The notes beneath the pieces were generated by a model. That model saw only the letters and a list, made by a program, of their open reading frames with translations, made no database searches and was not told the origin of the DNA. A stretch of DNA of 10,585 bases from an uncultured Eubacteriales bacterium. GTDB lineage: Bacteria; Bacillota; Clostridia; Oscillospirales; CAG-272. How positions within the stretch are numbered: position 1 is the first letter of the stretch; the number at the start of each line of letters is the position of its first letter. The stretch lies in NCBI GenBank assembly GCA_900548735.1, contig URMC01000066.1:1-10585 (forward strand), given 5' to 3'. A program made the position numbers and the translations under genes. Below are positions 1 to 6,907 of this stretch, piece by piece.

Positions 1-1627
1 TCAAAAGCTGCGAGTGGCGCTTTTCGGTTTTCATATTCCGTTTCAGTCGTTCAAAGAGAATCCGTTCATGCGCCGCGTGCTGATCAATCAGCAGCAACTG
101 ATCGTCACACTCCGCGATGATGTAACACCGAAACGCCTCGCCGATCATCCGGTATTTTTTCTTTGCCGGAACAATCTCCGGGGTGGCGGCAGGCGGTGTG
201 CTTTGCGCGGGCTCTTCCGGCACTTTCGGTGGCGGCGGCGCTGTCGCCGCCACCGGTGCGGAGGTCGTCGGCACCGGGGAAACCGGTGCGGGCGCCCCGG
301 GGGTAACTGCGGGGGGCGTTTTCGGGCGCGGAAACGGGATCTCATGATACGGTCCCGTGTTTCTGACCGGGGCGTAATTGACCGGGGCGGCGGCTTCCGC
401 CACGCCGGTACCGACGCCGGAAAACGACCGATAGTCTGCGGCGCTCATTCTGCCAAATGCCGGCGGCTCCTGTTTCCCCTCCGGCGCCCTTGCGGGCGCC
501 TGTGTGTCAGGGCGCGGGGGCACCTGGTCGATCGTGACCTGCCTTGCGGCAAGCGGCTCACGCCGCCCGTCCTCAATCGGCACAAAGGCGTTTTTGAGCG
601 GGATATTCTGTTGCGGCAATCGCATATCCGGGCGGGCGGAATTGTTTTCCAGCGCGGTGCGCACGGCGTAATACACCGCGTCAAACACCGGCTTTTCGTT
701 AGAAAACTTGACCTCCAATTTCGCGGGGTGCACATTCACGTCCACCGCCGCGGGGTTGACCGTCAGATACAGCACACAGGCGGGAAATTTTTCCGGCGGG
801 ATGTAGGAGGTGTATGCCTGTTCCAGCGCAGCCGCAGCGGTGCGGGAATTGACATACCGCCCGTTGATGAAGAAGTTTTCGTAATTGCGCTTGGGGCGCA
901 CGTTATCCGAGCGCCCGATGAACCCCTCTACCGTGACGTCCTCGTTCCCGCCCGAAACCGGAATGGTTTTGGCGGCAAACTCTTTGCCGAATACGGCATA
1001 CATCGCGCTTTTGCGGTTGCCGTCCCCTGCGGTATCCAACCGCACGGTACCGTCTACAATCAGCCGCAGAGCAATCTCCGGGTGGGAAAGGGCGATCTTT
1101 TCGGTATAAGTGGTGACGGCAATCGCTTCCGACACGTCCTTTTTGAGAAATTTGCGGCGGGCGGGCACATTGCCGAACAGATTTTCCACAATCACGGTGG
1201 TGCCCACAGGCGCGCCCTGTTCGGTCACCGAAATCACTTCCCCGCCCTTGGACACCAGCACGGAGCCGTACTCCGCGTCCGCCGTGCGGGTGATGATGCG
1301 AAGTTCGGAAACGGCGGCGATGGCGGCAAGCGCCTCTCCGCGAAAGCCCAGCGTCATAATCGCGCCGAGATCGCTTGCGTCATGAATCTTACTGGTGGCA
1401 TGGCGGCGGATGGCAACCGGCAAATCCTCTTTGCTCATCCCGCAGCCGTTATCCGCCACGCGCATAAAACCGACGCCGCCGTGCTGAATTTCCACCGTCA
1501 CGCGGGTAGCACCCGCGTCAATCGCGTTTTCCAGCAGTTCTTTGATGACAGACGCCGGGCGATCCACCACCTCGCCTGCGGCAATCAGGTTTGCCACGGC
1601 AAAGGAAAGTACGTTTATTTTTCCCAT
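1..1627 (-). CDS. mutL: DNA mismatch repair protein MutL (C-terminus cut by window edge)
   Basis: MutL is the ATP-dependent partner of MutS; in bacteria lacking MutH it also nicks the strand to be repaired. Residues 1 to about 335 form the GHKL ATPase and transducer region. Visible motifs are KELLENAIDAGAT (E30, N34), VADNGCGM (D59) and TLGFRGEAL (about 92-100). A Pro/Ala-rich linker of about 150 residues follows, then the start of the C-terminal domain from about residue 489. The motif DQHAAHERILFE at 515-526 fits DQHA(X)2E(X)4E, the metal-binding endonuclease signature. Two ATGs lie in tandem at 1630 and 1627. The second is chosen because it sits 5 nt from the AAGGAGG ribosome site rather than 2. 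About 542 codons are visible; the rest of the dimerisation domain lies outside the window. The gene follows mutS after a 302-bp gap filled by a palindromic repeat. The identification is secure. Confidence 0.97.
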   Translation of the reverse strand, partial: MGKINVLSFAVANLIAAGEVVDRPASVIKELLENAIDAGATRVTVEIQHGGVGFMRVADNGCGMSKEDLPVAIRRHATSKIHDASDLGAIMTLGFRGEALAAIAAVSELRIITRTADAEYGSVLVSKGGEVISVTEQGAPVGTTVIVENLFGNVPARRKFLKKDVSEAIAVTTYTEKIALSHPEIALRLIVDGTVRLDTAGDGNRKSAMYAVFGKEFAAKTIPVSGGNEDVTVEGFIGRSDNVRPKRNYENFFINGRYVNSRTAAAALEQAYTSYIPPEKFPACVLYLTVNPAAVDVNVHPAKLEVKFSNEKPVFDAVYYAVRTALENNSARPDMRLPQQNIPLKNAFVPIEDGRREPLAARQVTIDQVPPRPDTQAPARAPEGKQEPPAFGRMSAADYRSFSGVGTGVAEAAAPVNYAPVRNTGPYHEIPFPRPKTPPAVTPGAPAPVSPVPTTSAPVAATAPPPPKVPEEPAQSTPPAATPEIVPAKKKYRMIGEAFRCYIIAECDDQLLLIDQHAAHERILFERLKRNMKTEKRHSQLL

Positions 1628-1632
1628 CATTT

Positions 1633-1639
1633 CCTCCTT
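1633..1639 (-). promoter_or_regulatory. Ribosome binding site of mutL
   Basis: On the minus strand AAGGAGG precedes ATGATG. Spacing is 2 nt to the first ATG and 5 nt to the second, which favours the second as the real start. The upstream edge lies only 5 bp from the end of the palindromic element at 1645, so structure in that element could affect access to this site (inference). Confidence 0.8.
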
Positions 1640-1672
1640 TCCTTATAGCCTGACAGGAGATATCCGAATCCG

Positions 1673-1777
1673 GTTCTCGCGGGCGGATTCCCCGTCATAC
1701 TGCGTTAAAATACTCGGGAATATCAAATATTCCCTGCGTTTTTGCCTTGTCTGACGAAAAATCCGTCCCGCGAGAAC
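1673..1777. repeat. Inner long inverted repeat within the mutS-mutL element
   Basis: GTTCTCGCGGGCGGATT at 1673-1689 pairs with 1760-1777 over 17 base pairs with one bulged base (T1766). It encloses the small hairpin at 1716-1734. Together with the terminal arms it gives the element a branched, nested fold when transcribed. Confidence 0.75.
1716..1734. repeat. Perfect 8-bp hairpin at the tip of the inner stem
   Basis: GGGAATAT (1716-1723) and ATATTCCC (1727-1734) are perfectly complementary around a 3-nt loop. No U-run of terminator type follows on either strand. Confidence 0.7.
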
Positions 1778-1822
1778 TCTTCGACCTCCGGCACACGTAG
1801 TTCAGGAAGATTTGCGGCTTTA

Positions 1823-1848
1823 CGGAGGAAGGCGGGCTTTGCCCTCCG
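1823..1848. repeat. Second small hairpin inside the element
   Basis: CGGAGG (1823-1828) pairs with CCTCCG (1843-1848). An alternative inner pairing is GGGC/GCCC at 1834-1844. It forms a second arm of the element, on the mutS side of the inner stem. Confidence 0.5.
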
Positions 1849-1929
1849 ACGACGAAAAGTCACAAAGATTTCGAAATACGCGCGCCCGAGGCGGGTTCGG
1901 ATACCTCCTGTCAGGCTATTTTTGAACAC

Positions 1930-4515
1930 TCAACCTAATTTTTTCTTGATATTGAAAAGAAATGTCATCGCCTCGTAGGGGGAGAGCGTGTTGATATCGG
2001 TATCCCGCAGTTCGCGGATGACCTCGTCGTTCACGCAATCCTCGAAGGTAATCAGGCTCTCGTCCTTTTCGGGTTCTTTGGTCGGTGCCTGCAATGCTTT
2101 GGCGGTTTTTTCCACCGTGGCAAGCACTTCTTTCGCGCGGCGGATAATCTCGTTCGGCACGCCCGCCAGTTTTGCGACCTCAATGCCGTAACTGTCATCC
2201 GTGGAGCCGCGAACGATTTTGCGCAGGAACGTAATCTCATCCCCGCGCTTTTTGGCGGCGATGTTATAGTTGACCACGCCGGGCAGTTCCGCCTCCAGTG
2301 CCGTCAGCTCGTGATAATGCGTAGCAAACATGGTCTTGGCGCCGAGTTTGCGCCCCGCCGTGTACTCCACAATCGCGCGGGCAATGCTCATCCCGTCAAA
2401 GGTGCTGGTGCCGCGCCCCACCTCGTCATAAATAATCAGGCTCTTGCGGGTGGCATTGCGCAGGATATACGCCACTTCGTTCATTTCCAGCATAAACGTG
2501 GACTGCCCGGAGGCAAGATCGTCCGACGCGCCGACGCGGGTGAAGAGCTTGTCTACCACGCCGATACGCGCTTCGTTTGCCGGAACAAAGGAGCCGATCT
2601 GCGCCATCAGCACATTCAGCGCCACCTGCCGCATATAGGTGGATTTACCTGCCATATTGGGTCCGGTAATCAGCATCAGGCGGTTGGCGGCGGTATCCAG
2701 CAGTGCGTCGTTCGGCACAAAGTAACTGTCCTTTACAAATTGCTCCACCACCGGGTGGCGACCGTCTTTGATGCGGATCTCTTCACTGTAATCCACCTCC
2801 GGGCGCACGTATTTGTTTTTCGCCGCAACATCGGCAAAGGAAAGATATACGTCCAGTTCGGAAAGGCGCGCGGCAACGCGCTGAATGCGCTCGCCCTCTT
2901 TTGCCACCTTACCGCGAATCTCCTGAAAAATGTCGTACTCCAGCGTACAGACCTTATCGGCGGCGCCGAGAATAGTCGCCTCCATATCTTTGAGTTCCTG
3001 CGTGATGTAGCGCTCCCCATTGGTCAGGGTCTGCTTGCGGATGTAGTTATCCGGCACCTGATCCACAAAGGATTTGGAGACCTCGATGTAATAGCCGAAA
3101 ACTTTGTTATAGCCGATTTTCAGGGTGCGGATGCCGGTGCGCTCCCGCTCCTCTGCCGCCACCTTTTCAATCCAGCTTTTGCCGTCTTTCATCACGGAGT
3201 GCAGATAGTCCACGTCCTCGTTATAGCCGGGCTTGATCAGCCCGCCCTCCCGCAGGATAAACGGCGGGTCGTCCGCAATGGCGGAGTCAATGAGGGTATG
3301 GAGGTCGGCAAGGTCGTCCAACTCGTGATAAATCCGTTTCAGTTCCCCGTCCGTACACCCCTCCAACAGCCGTCGCACCTCCGGCAATACCGCCACGGTA
3401 TTGGCAACCGCACGCAGATCCTTTGCGTTTGCCGTACCGTACACAATGCGCGTAATCAGGCGTTCCAGATCCAGCACCGAGGAAAGCACGGTACCAAGTT
3501 CCTCCCGGAGCATATAATTGCCGAAAAGCTCTTCCACCGCGCCCTGCCGCCGCGTGATTTTCTGCGCGGAAAGGAGCGGGTGCTCAATATAAGAGCGGAG
3601 CAGGCGCGCGCCGGGCGCGGTTTTGGTGTGATCCAGCACCCAGAGCAGTGTGCCGCGCTTTTCTTTGGTGCGCATGGTTTCGGTCAGCTCCAGGTTGCGG
3701 CGGGTGTTGATGTCCATCTCCAGAAACTGCCCGTCGGAATACACAAACAGTTCTCTGAGATAGGAAATATCGCCGCGTTGCATTTCGCGCACGTAATCCA
3801 ACAGTGCCCCGGTTGCCGCCGCCATCGCGGGGGCATCCTCAAAGCCTGCCGGAACACCGCTACCAAACTGCTCACGCACCAGCGCCAGCGCCGACTCCGG
3901 TTCAAAGCGCGGGCTGTTTTCCTCGGAAAGCATGGCACCCACGCGGTTGGTCAGAAAGTCAATCAGTTCCGGTGCGTCCTCGCGCGGGAAACTGAGAATC
4001 ACCTCGCTTGGCGCAAAGGTTGCCACCTCGCTTTGCAGTCTTGCGGCGCGGTTATCACCCACGATATTGGTGGCATAGACCTTCGCCGTGGAAACATCCG
4101 CAAAGCAGACCCCGGTCGCGTTCTGCGTTTCGCAGATGGCACAGACGTAGTTGTTTTTCGTTTCGGAGAGCATCTCCGGCTCCAACAGCGTGCCGGGGGT
4201 CACTACGCGGATGATGTCGCGCTTGACAAGCCCCTTGGTGGTTGCCGGGTCTTCCATCTGCTCACAGATTGCCACCTTATAGCCTTTAGCAATCAGGCGC
4301 GCGATATAGGAGTCGGCACTGTGAAACGGCACACCGCACATCGGGGCGCGCTCCGCCTCGCCGCAATCCCGCCCCGTCAGCGTCAGTTCCAGCTCGCGGG
4401 AGGCGGTCAGCGCATCGTCAAAAAACATCTCGTAAAAGTCACCAAGGCGATAAAACAGCAGGTAATCTTTATATTGATTTTTGATGGCAAAATACTGCTC
4501 CATCATAGGGGTCAT
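1930..4515 (-). CDS. mutS: DNA mismatch repair protein MutS
   Basis: MutS recognises base mismatches and small loops in DNA and recruits MutL in an ATP-dependent way. The protein is 861 residues, close to the usual 850-890. Domain I carries the mismatch-wedging Phe-x-Glu in GDFYEMF (F27, E29). The C-terminal ABC-type ATPase has Walker A GPNMAGKST (about 618-626) and Walker B with the downstream signature in YDEVGRGTSTFDG (D697, E698). The tail keeps the helix-turn-helix/dimer region and ends SPYEAMTFLFNIKKKLG. The ATG at 4515 has GAGGTG about 6 nt upstream and gives the typical MTPMMEQY N-terminus. It begins 30 bp after the ylbF-like gene, so the two are probably co-transcribed. No frameshift or missing motif was seen. 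Confidence 0.99.
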   Translation of the reverse strand: MTPMMEQYFAIKNQYKDYLLFYRLGDFYEMFFDDALTASRELELTLTGRDCGEAERAPMCGVPFHSADSYIARLIAKGYKVAICEQMEDPATTKGLVKRDIIRVVTPGTLLEPEMLSETKNNYVCAICETQNATGVCFADVSTAKVYATNIVGDNRAARLQSEVATFAPSEVILSFPREDAPELIDFLTNRVGAMLSEENSPRFEPESALALVREQFGSGVPAGFEDAPAMAAATGALLDYVREMQRGDISYLRELFVYSDGQFLEMDINTRRNLELTETMRTKEKRGTLLWVLDHTKTAPGARLLRSYIEHPLLSAQKITRRQGAVEELFGNYMLREELGTVLSSVLDLERLITRIVYGTANAKDLRAVANTVAVLPEVRRLLEGCTDGELKRIYHELDDLADLHTLIDSAIADDPPFILREGGLIKPGYNEDVDYLHSVMKDGKSWIEKVAAEERERTGIRTLKIGYNKVFGYYIEVSKSFVDQVPDNYIRKQTLTNGERYITQELKDMEATILGAADKVCTLEYDIFQEIRGKVAKEGERIQRVAARLSELDVYLSFADVAAKNKYVRPEVDYSEEIRIKDGRHPVVEQFVKDSYFVPNDALLDTAANRLMLITGPNMAGKSTYMRQVALNVLMAQIGSFVPANEARIGVVDKLFTRVGASDDLASGQSTFMLEMNEVAYILRNATRKSLIIYDEVGRGTSTFDGMSIARAIVEYTAGRKLGAKTMFATHYHELTALEAELPGVVNYNIAAKKRGDEITFLRKIVRGSTDDSYGIEVAKLAGVPNEIIRRAKEVLATVEKTAKALQAPTKEPEKDESLITFEDCVNDEVIRELRDTDINTLSPYEAMTFLFNIKKKLG

Positions 4516-4545
4516 GGCTTACACCTCGTTTCTTTTTCCGGATGT

Positions 4546-4932
4546 TTAATGGCAGCCGCCGCACGTGCCGCAGTTATGCGTGCAGGAGGAGGGCTCCTCC
4601 CCCGTGATATTGAAGGTGATGGTGGAGTTGACCATATTCATCAGCTCGTTGACGTCATTCTGCGCCTTTTCCAGCGCTTTATAGGAGTCACTGCCCACAA
4701 TCTGCTCATACAGCGCGTCAATCCGTGCGCTGATCATATCAATCAGTGCCTGGTCACGCTCCTCTTTCATTGCTTCGTTCTGCATAGCGCGCTGTTGTAC
4801 CTCATATTCGGTTGCCAGTTTTGCCACACGTTCGTCCGCGTCGTATGCTTTGCGCGCTTCTTCCAAGCGCACCAATCTTTTATCCGCACGCAGGGTTTTG
4901 CCGAGTTCCGCCGCCAATTCAAAAATTTCCAT
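4546..4932 (-). CDS. YlbF/YmcA family protein (RicA-like) with Cys-rich tail
   Basis: A 128-residue, mostly helical and highly charged protein of the Com_YlbF type. In Bacillus, YlbF, YmcA and YaaT (RicF, RicA, RicT) form a complex that binds Fe-S clusters, acts with RNase Y in mRNA maturation and affects competence, sporulation and biofilms. Family assignment rests on the helical pattern (MEIFELAAELGKTLRADKR at the start) and on context: ymcA also lies between miaB and mutS in Bacillus. The last residues hold C117, C121, C124 and C127 in a CX3CX2CX2C pattern plus two histidines, which suits metal or Fe-S binding (inference). The ATG at 4932 is preferred over an upstream one at 4962 because AAAGGAAA lies just ahead of it and the family usually starts here. 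The miaB stop codon lies 2 bp upstream, which suggests translational coupling. Which paralogue it is (YlbF or YmcA) cannot be settled from sequence alone. Confidence 0.88.
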   Translation of the reverse strand: MEIFELAAELGKTLRADKRLVRLEEARKAYDADERVAKLATEYEVQQRAMQNEAMKEERDQALIDMISARIDALYEQIVGSDSYKALEKAQNDVNELMNMVNSTITFNITGEEPSSCTHNCGTCGGCH

Positions 4933-4934
4933 GT

Positions 4935-6371
4935 TTATTTCCTTTCTGCCGCCGTGCCCCACAGCGCAAACGCCTCGGCACGGTCAATTTTGATTTCTGC
5001 CCACGCGCCGGCGGGAATCTCTTCCGGGAAAAACACAATTTTCCCCCCGGCGGTTCTCCCCTGCCGCATGGTTTTATCGTTTTTGCTTTCCCCATCGCAA
5101 AGCACGCGTACCGTTTTGCCTGCCATCGGCTGGTTTGCCGCAAGCGAAATGCCCTGTTGGAGCGCCAGCAGGCGGTCAAAACGCGCGTTCTGTGTTTCCT
5201 TGGGGATCTGCCCCTCCATCTTTGCGGCGGGCGTGCCCTCACGTGGGGAGTAGATAAACGAAAAGATCATATCAAACCGCGCGCGCCTGAGCAGATTCAG
5301 TGTTGCTTCAAAATCCGCTTCGCTCTCGCCGGGAAAGCCGACAATGATATCGGAGGTGACCACAATATCCGGCATTTTTTCGCGCATATAATCCAGAATT
5401 TTCAGATATGCCGCCGTGTCGTAATGCCGGTTCATCCGCCGTAAAATCTCATCACTGCCGGATTGAAGCGGCAGGTGGAAGCGGTGCGCGATGTGGGTGG
5501 AACCCGCCATCACATCCACCAGCTTTTCGGTTGCGTCCTTGGGATGGCTGGTCATAAACTGCAACCAGTAATCCCCCGGGATTTTGTCGATTTCCGCCAG
5601 CAAATCCGCAAAGTCATACGGAATCTCCAAATCCTTGCCGTAGGAATTGACGTTCTGCCCCAACAATGTGATTTCTTTATAACCCGCCTCTACCAGTTCC
5701 CGCACCTCGGTAAGCACCTCGGCAGGGGCGCGGCTGCGCTCTCTGCCCCGCACATACGGTACAATGCAGTAAGAGCAAAAGTTGTTACAGCCGTACATCA
5801 CGCTGACATAGGCGCGATAGCCGTTTTCGCGGCGGATCGGCACGTGCTCCGCCACGCTGTATTCTTCATCCCCGCGCATCACGCGCTTGCCTTTTTCCAG
5901 CACTTCGGCGAGCAACTGCGGCAGGCGGTGCAACACCGACGTGCAAAGCACAAAATCCACGTAGGGGAAACTCTTTTTCAGTTCTTCCCGCCGGTGCTCC
6001 TGCGCCACCATACAGCCGCAGACTCCGATGATCAGATCCGGATTTTTTTCTTTGAGGTGCTTATACTGCCCGATGATGGAGAGCGCGCGTTTTTCCGCGT
6101 GCTCCCGGATGGCGCAGGTGTTGACCAGAATCAACGCGGCATCTGCCGGGTCATCGGTCGCAAGATACCCCAGATCTTCCGCCATGCCGGAGAGTTTTTC
6201 GCTGTCCGCCACGTTTTGCTGACAGCCGAAGGTCATCACAAACACGCGCGGTTTTTCGCCGTGCGCGGCAAAATATGCCGCCGTATGCCGCCGGACGGTA
6301 AGAATCGGCGTCTCGTCACTGTCAAATAATACGGCCAGCGGTTTTTTTCTCTCGGTCGGGGTTTGCGGCAT
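4935..6371 (-). CDS. miaB: tRNA-2-methylthio-N6-dimethylallyladenosine synthase MiaB
   Basis: MiaB is a radical-SAM methylthiotransferase that converts i6A37 to ms2i6A37 in tRNAs reading codons starting with U. The 478-residue protein has an extension of about 40 residues, then the UPF0004 domain with the auxiliary [4Fe-4S] cysteines (C50 in TFGCQQN, C86 in NTCAIRE, C120 in GVCGCM). The radical-SAM CX3CX2C follows as CNNFCSYC (C195, C199, C202), and a TRAM domain fills roughly the last 65 residues. The ATG at 6371 is chosen because AAGGAG lies 7 nt upstream and a consensus promoter lies just beyond. An open frame continues to 6479 but crosses that promoter. It is the first gene of the likely miaB-ylbF-mutS-mutL transcript. 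Confidence 0.97.
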   Translation of the reverse strand: MPQTPTERKKPLAVLFDSDETPILTVRRHTAAYFAAHGEKPRVFVMTFGCQQNVADSEKLSGMAEDLGYLATDDPADAALILVNTCAIREHAEKRALSIIGQYKHLKEKNPDLIIGVCGCMVAQEHRREELKKSFPYVDFVLCTSVLHRLPQLLAEVLEKGKRVMRGDEEYSVAEHVPIRRENGYRAYVSVMYGCNNFCSYCIVPYVRGRERSRAPAEVLTEVRELVEAGYKEITLLGQNVNSYGKDLEIPYDFADLLAEIDKIPGDYWLQFMTSHPKDATEKLVDVMAGSTHIAHRFHLPLQSGSDEILRRMNRHYDTAAYLKILDYMREKMPDIVVTSDIIVGFPGESEADFEATLNLLRRARFDMIFSFIYSPREGTPAAKMEGQIPKETQNARFDRLLALQQGISLAANQPMAGKTVRVLCDGESKNDKTMRQGRTAGGKIVFFPEEIPAGAWAEIKIDRAEAFALWGTAAERK

Positions 6372-6407
6372 AGGGGCTCTCCTTAAACAATAAATATTCA
6401 GTATATT

Positions 6408-6436
6408 ATTATATCTTATTATGCGGAAAATGTCAA
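6408..6436 (-). promoter_or_regulatory. Sigma-A promoter of the miaB operon
   Basis: On the minus strand a perfect -35 TTGACA (6436-6431) and a perfect -10 TATAAT (6413-6408) are separated by exactly 17 bp. Transcription would start near 6401, leaving a leader of about 30 nt before the miaB start at 6371 that includes the AAGGAG site at 6384-6379. No operator-like repeat was recognised. Confidence 0.9.
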
Positions 6437-6463
6437 GATTTGCGGGGTAAATTTTCACCGCTG

Positions 6464-6493
6464 TTGACAAGCGAAACACAAATTTGTTATAAT
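6464..6493 (+). promoter_or_regulatory. Sigma-A promoter of the SdpI-family gene
   Basis: TTGACA (6464-6469) and TATAAT (6488-6493) are both perfect consensus with an 18-bp spacer. Transcription would start around 6500, at the edge of the ribosome binding site, so the leader is very short. This promoter fires away from the miaB promoter, with 27 bp between the two -35 boxes. Confidence 0.88.
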
Positions 6494-6499
6494 GATTTC

Positions 6500-6510
6500 A
6501 AGGAGGTGAT
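6500..6510 (+). promoter_or_regulatory. Very strong ribosome binding site of the SdpI-family gene
   Basis: AAGGAGGTGAT is an uninterrupted match to the 3' end of 16S rRNA and ends 4 nt before the ATG at 6515 (8 nt from GGAGG). It fixes the start and argues against the longer frame opening at 6440. Confidence 0.85.
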
Positions 6511-6514
6511 AGTA

Positions 6515-6874
6515 ATGGCTTTCTGGATTTTTATGCTGTGTATTGACCTGCTTCTCCCCTTCACGATGATCGGCTTTGGCGGGTATCTCCGAAATCACCC
6601 GCCGAAAGAGATCAATTCCGTGTTCGGGTACCGCTCGCGGCGCTCGATGAGGAGCATGGAGGCATGGAAGTTCGCGCACGCGTATTTCGGCAGGCTCTGG
6701 CTCCTCTTCGGTTGTATTGCCCTGCCCGCTTCCGTAGTGCCGATGCTGTTTTTCATCGGGAAGGACACCAAAACGGTGGGTTATGCCGGCGCCGTGATTT
6801 GTGTCGTTCAACTGCTTTTTCTGTTTCTCCCGATTTTTTTGACCGAACGCGCGCTCAAAAAGAAGTTTAATTAA
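6515..6874 (+). CDS. SdpI-family small integral membrane protein
   Basis: A 119-residue protein with three predicted membrane helices (about 3-23, 57-80 and 88-110) and a basic C-terminus (KKKFN). Between helices 1 and 2 it carries FGYRSRRSMRSMEAWKFAH, the hallmark of the SdpI/YfhL C-terminal domain (GYR...S...W.FA). Bacillus SdpI protects against the SdpC toxin and sequesters the repressor SdpR. Most short homologues in Firmicutes have no assigned role, and no sdpC, sdpR or peptide-toxin gene is visible here, so an immunity role is only a possibility. It has its own strong promoter and ribosome site, stands alone on the plus strand, and ends inside a terminator hairpin shared with the convergent gene. 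Family assignment is fairly secure; function is not. Confidence 0.85.
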   Translation: MAFWIFMLCIDLLLPFTMIGFGGYLRNHPPKEINSVFGYRSRRSMRSMEAWKFAHAYFGRLWLLFGCIALPASVVPMLFFIGKDTKTVGYAGAVICVVQLLFLFLPIFLTERALKKKFN

Positions 6875-6907
6875 AAAATCCCCCGCCGGGCGGGGGATTT
6901 TTTAATT
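6869..6907. terminator. Bidirectional intrinsic terminator between convergent genes
   Basis: A perfect 18-bp stem (6869-6886 with 6890-6907) closes a 3-nt loop. Its core is CCCCCGC/GCGGGGG flanked by A6 on one side and T6 on the other, so each strand gives a G+C stem followed by U residues. The TAA stops of both convergent genes (6872-6874 plus, 6904-6902 minus) lie inside the stem, so one structure ends both transcripts. Confidence 0.93.

Larger units (their letters stand above)
1645..1919. repeat. Palindromic MITE-like element between mutS and mutL
   Basis: The terminal arms 1645-1671 and 1893-1919 are inverted repeats matching at 25 of 27 positions; each starts ATAGCCTGACAGGAG read inward. 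The interior holds further inverted repeats: a long stem at 1673-1689/1760-1777, an 8-bp hairpin at 1716-1734 and a smaller one at 1823-1848. There is no transposase. TA dinucleotides lie at 1646-1647 and 1917-1918, so a TA target duplication of the IS630/mariner kind is possible, but TA is self-complementary and this is weak evidence. The minus-strand exit is not followed by a U-run, so it does not look like a simple terminator. The best reading is a non-autonomous mobile element or a dispersed structured repeat. Copy number in the genome cannot be judged from one window. Confidence 0.75.

Noticed and set aside
14..1648. A 544-codon plus-strand open frame opposite mutL
   Set aside because: It lies antisense to a clear MutL, its product is Arg/Gly/His-rich with no domain, and long antisense frames arise readily from G/C-ending codons.
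1645..1919. The mutS-mutL palindrome as an intrinsic terminator
   Set aside because: No U-run follows the outer stem on the minus strand; the sequence goes straight to the mutL ribosome site.
1628..1929. A riboswitch or T-box in the mutS-mutL gap
   Set aside because: The symmetry is that of a long inverted repeat with TIR-like ends, and I recognised no riboswitch core or T-box sequence.
2311..5253. A 980-codon plus-strand open frame opposite mutS, the ylbF-like gene and part of miaB
   Set aside because: It spans three well-supported genes on the other strand, is His/Arg/Gln-rich without motifs and has no sensible ribosome site; it is a codon-bias shadow.
5463..6329. A 288-codon plus-strand frame opposite miaB
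   Set aside because: MiaB with all six Fe-S cysteines is on the other strand; this frame shows no motif.
6372..6479. N-terminal extension of miaB to an ATG at 6479
   Set aside because: The extension covers the consensus promoter and is unlike MiaB; the ATG at 6371 has a well-spaced AAGGAG.
6440..6514. Longer start of the SdpI-family gene at 6440
   Set aside because: It would begin upstream of the promoter; the ATG at 6515 follows a near-perfect ribosome binding site.
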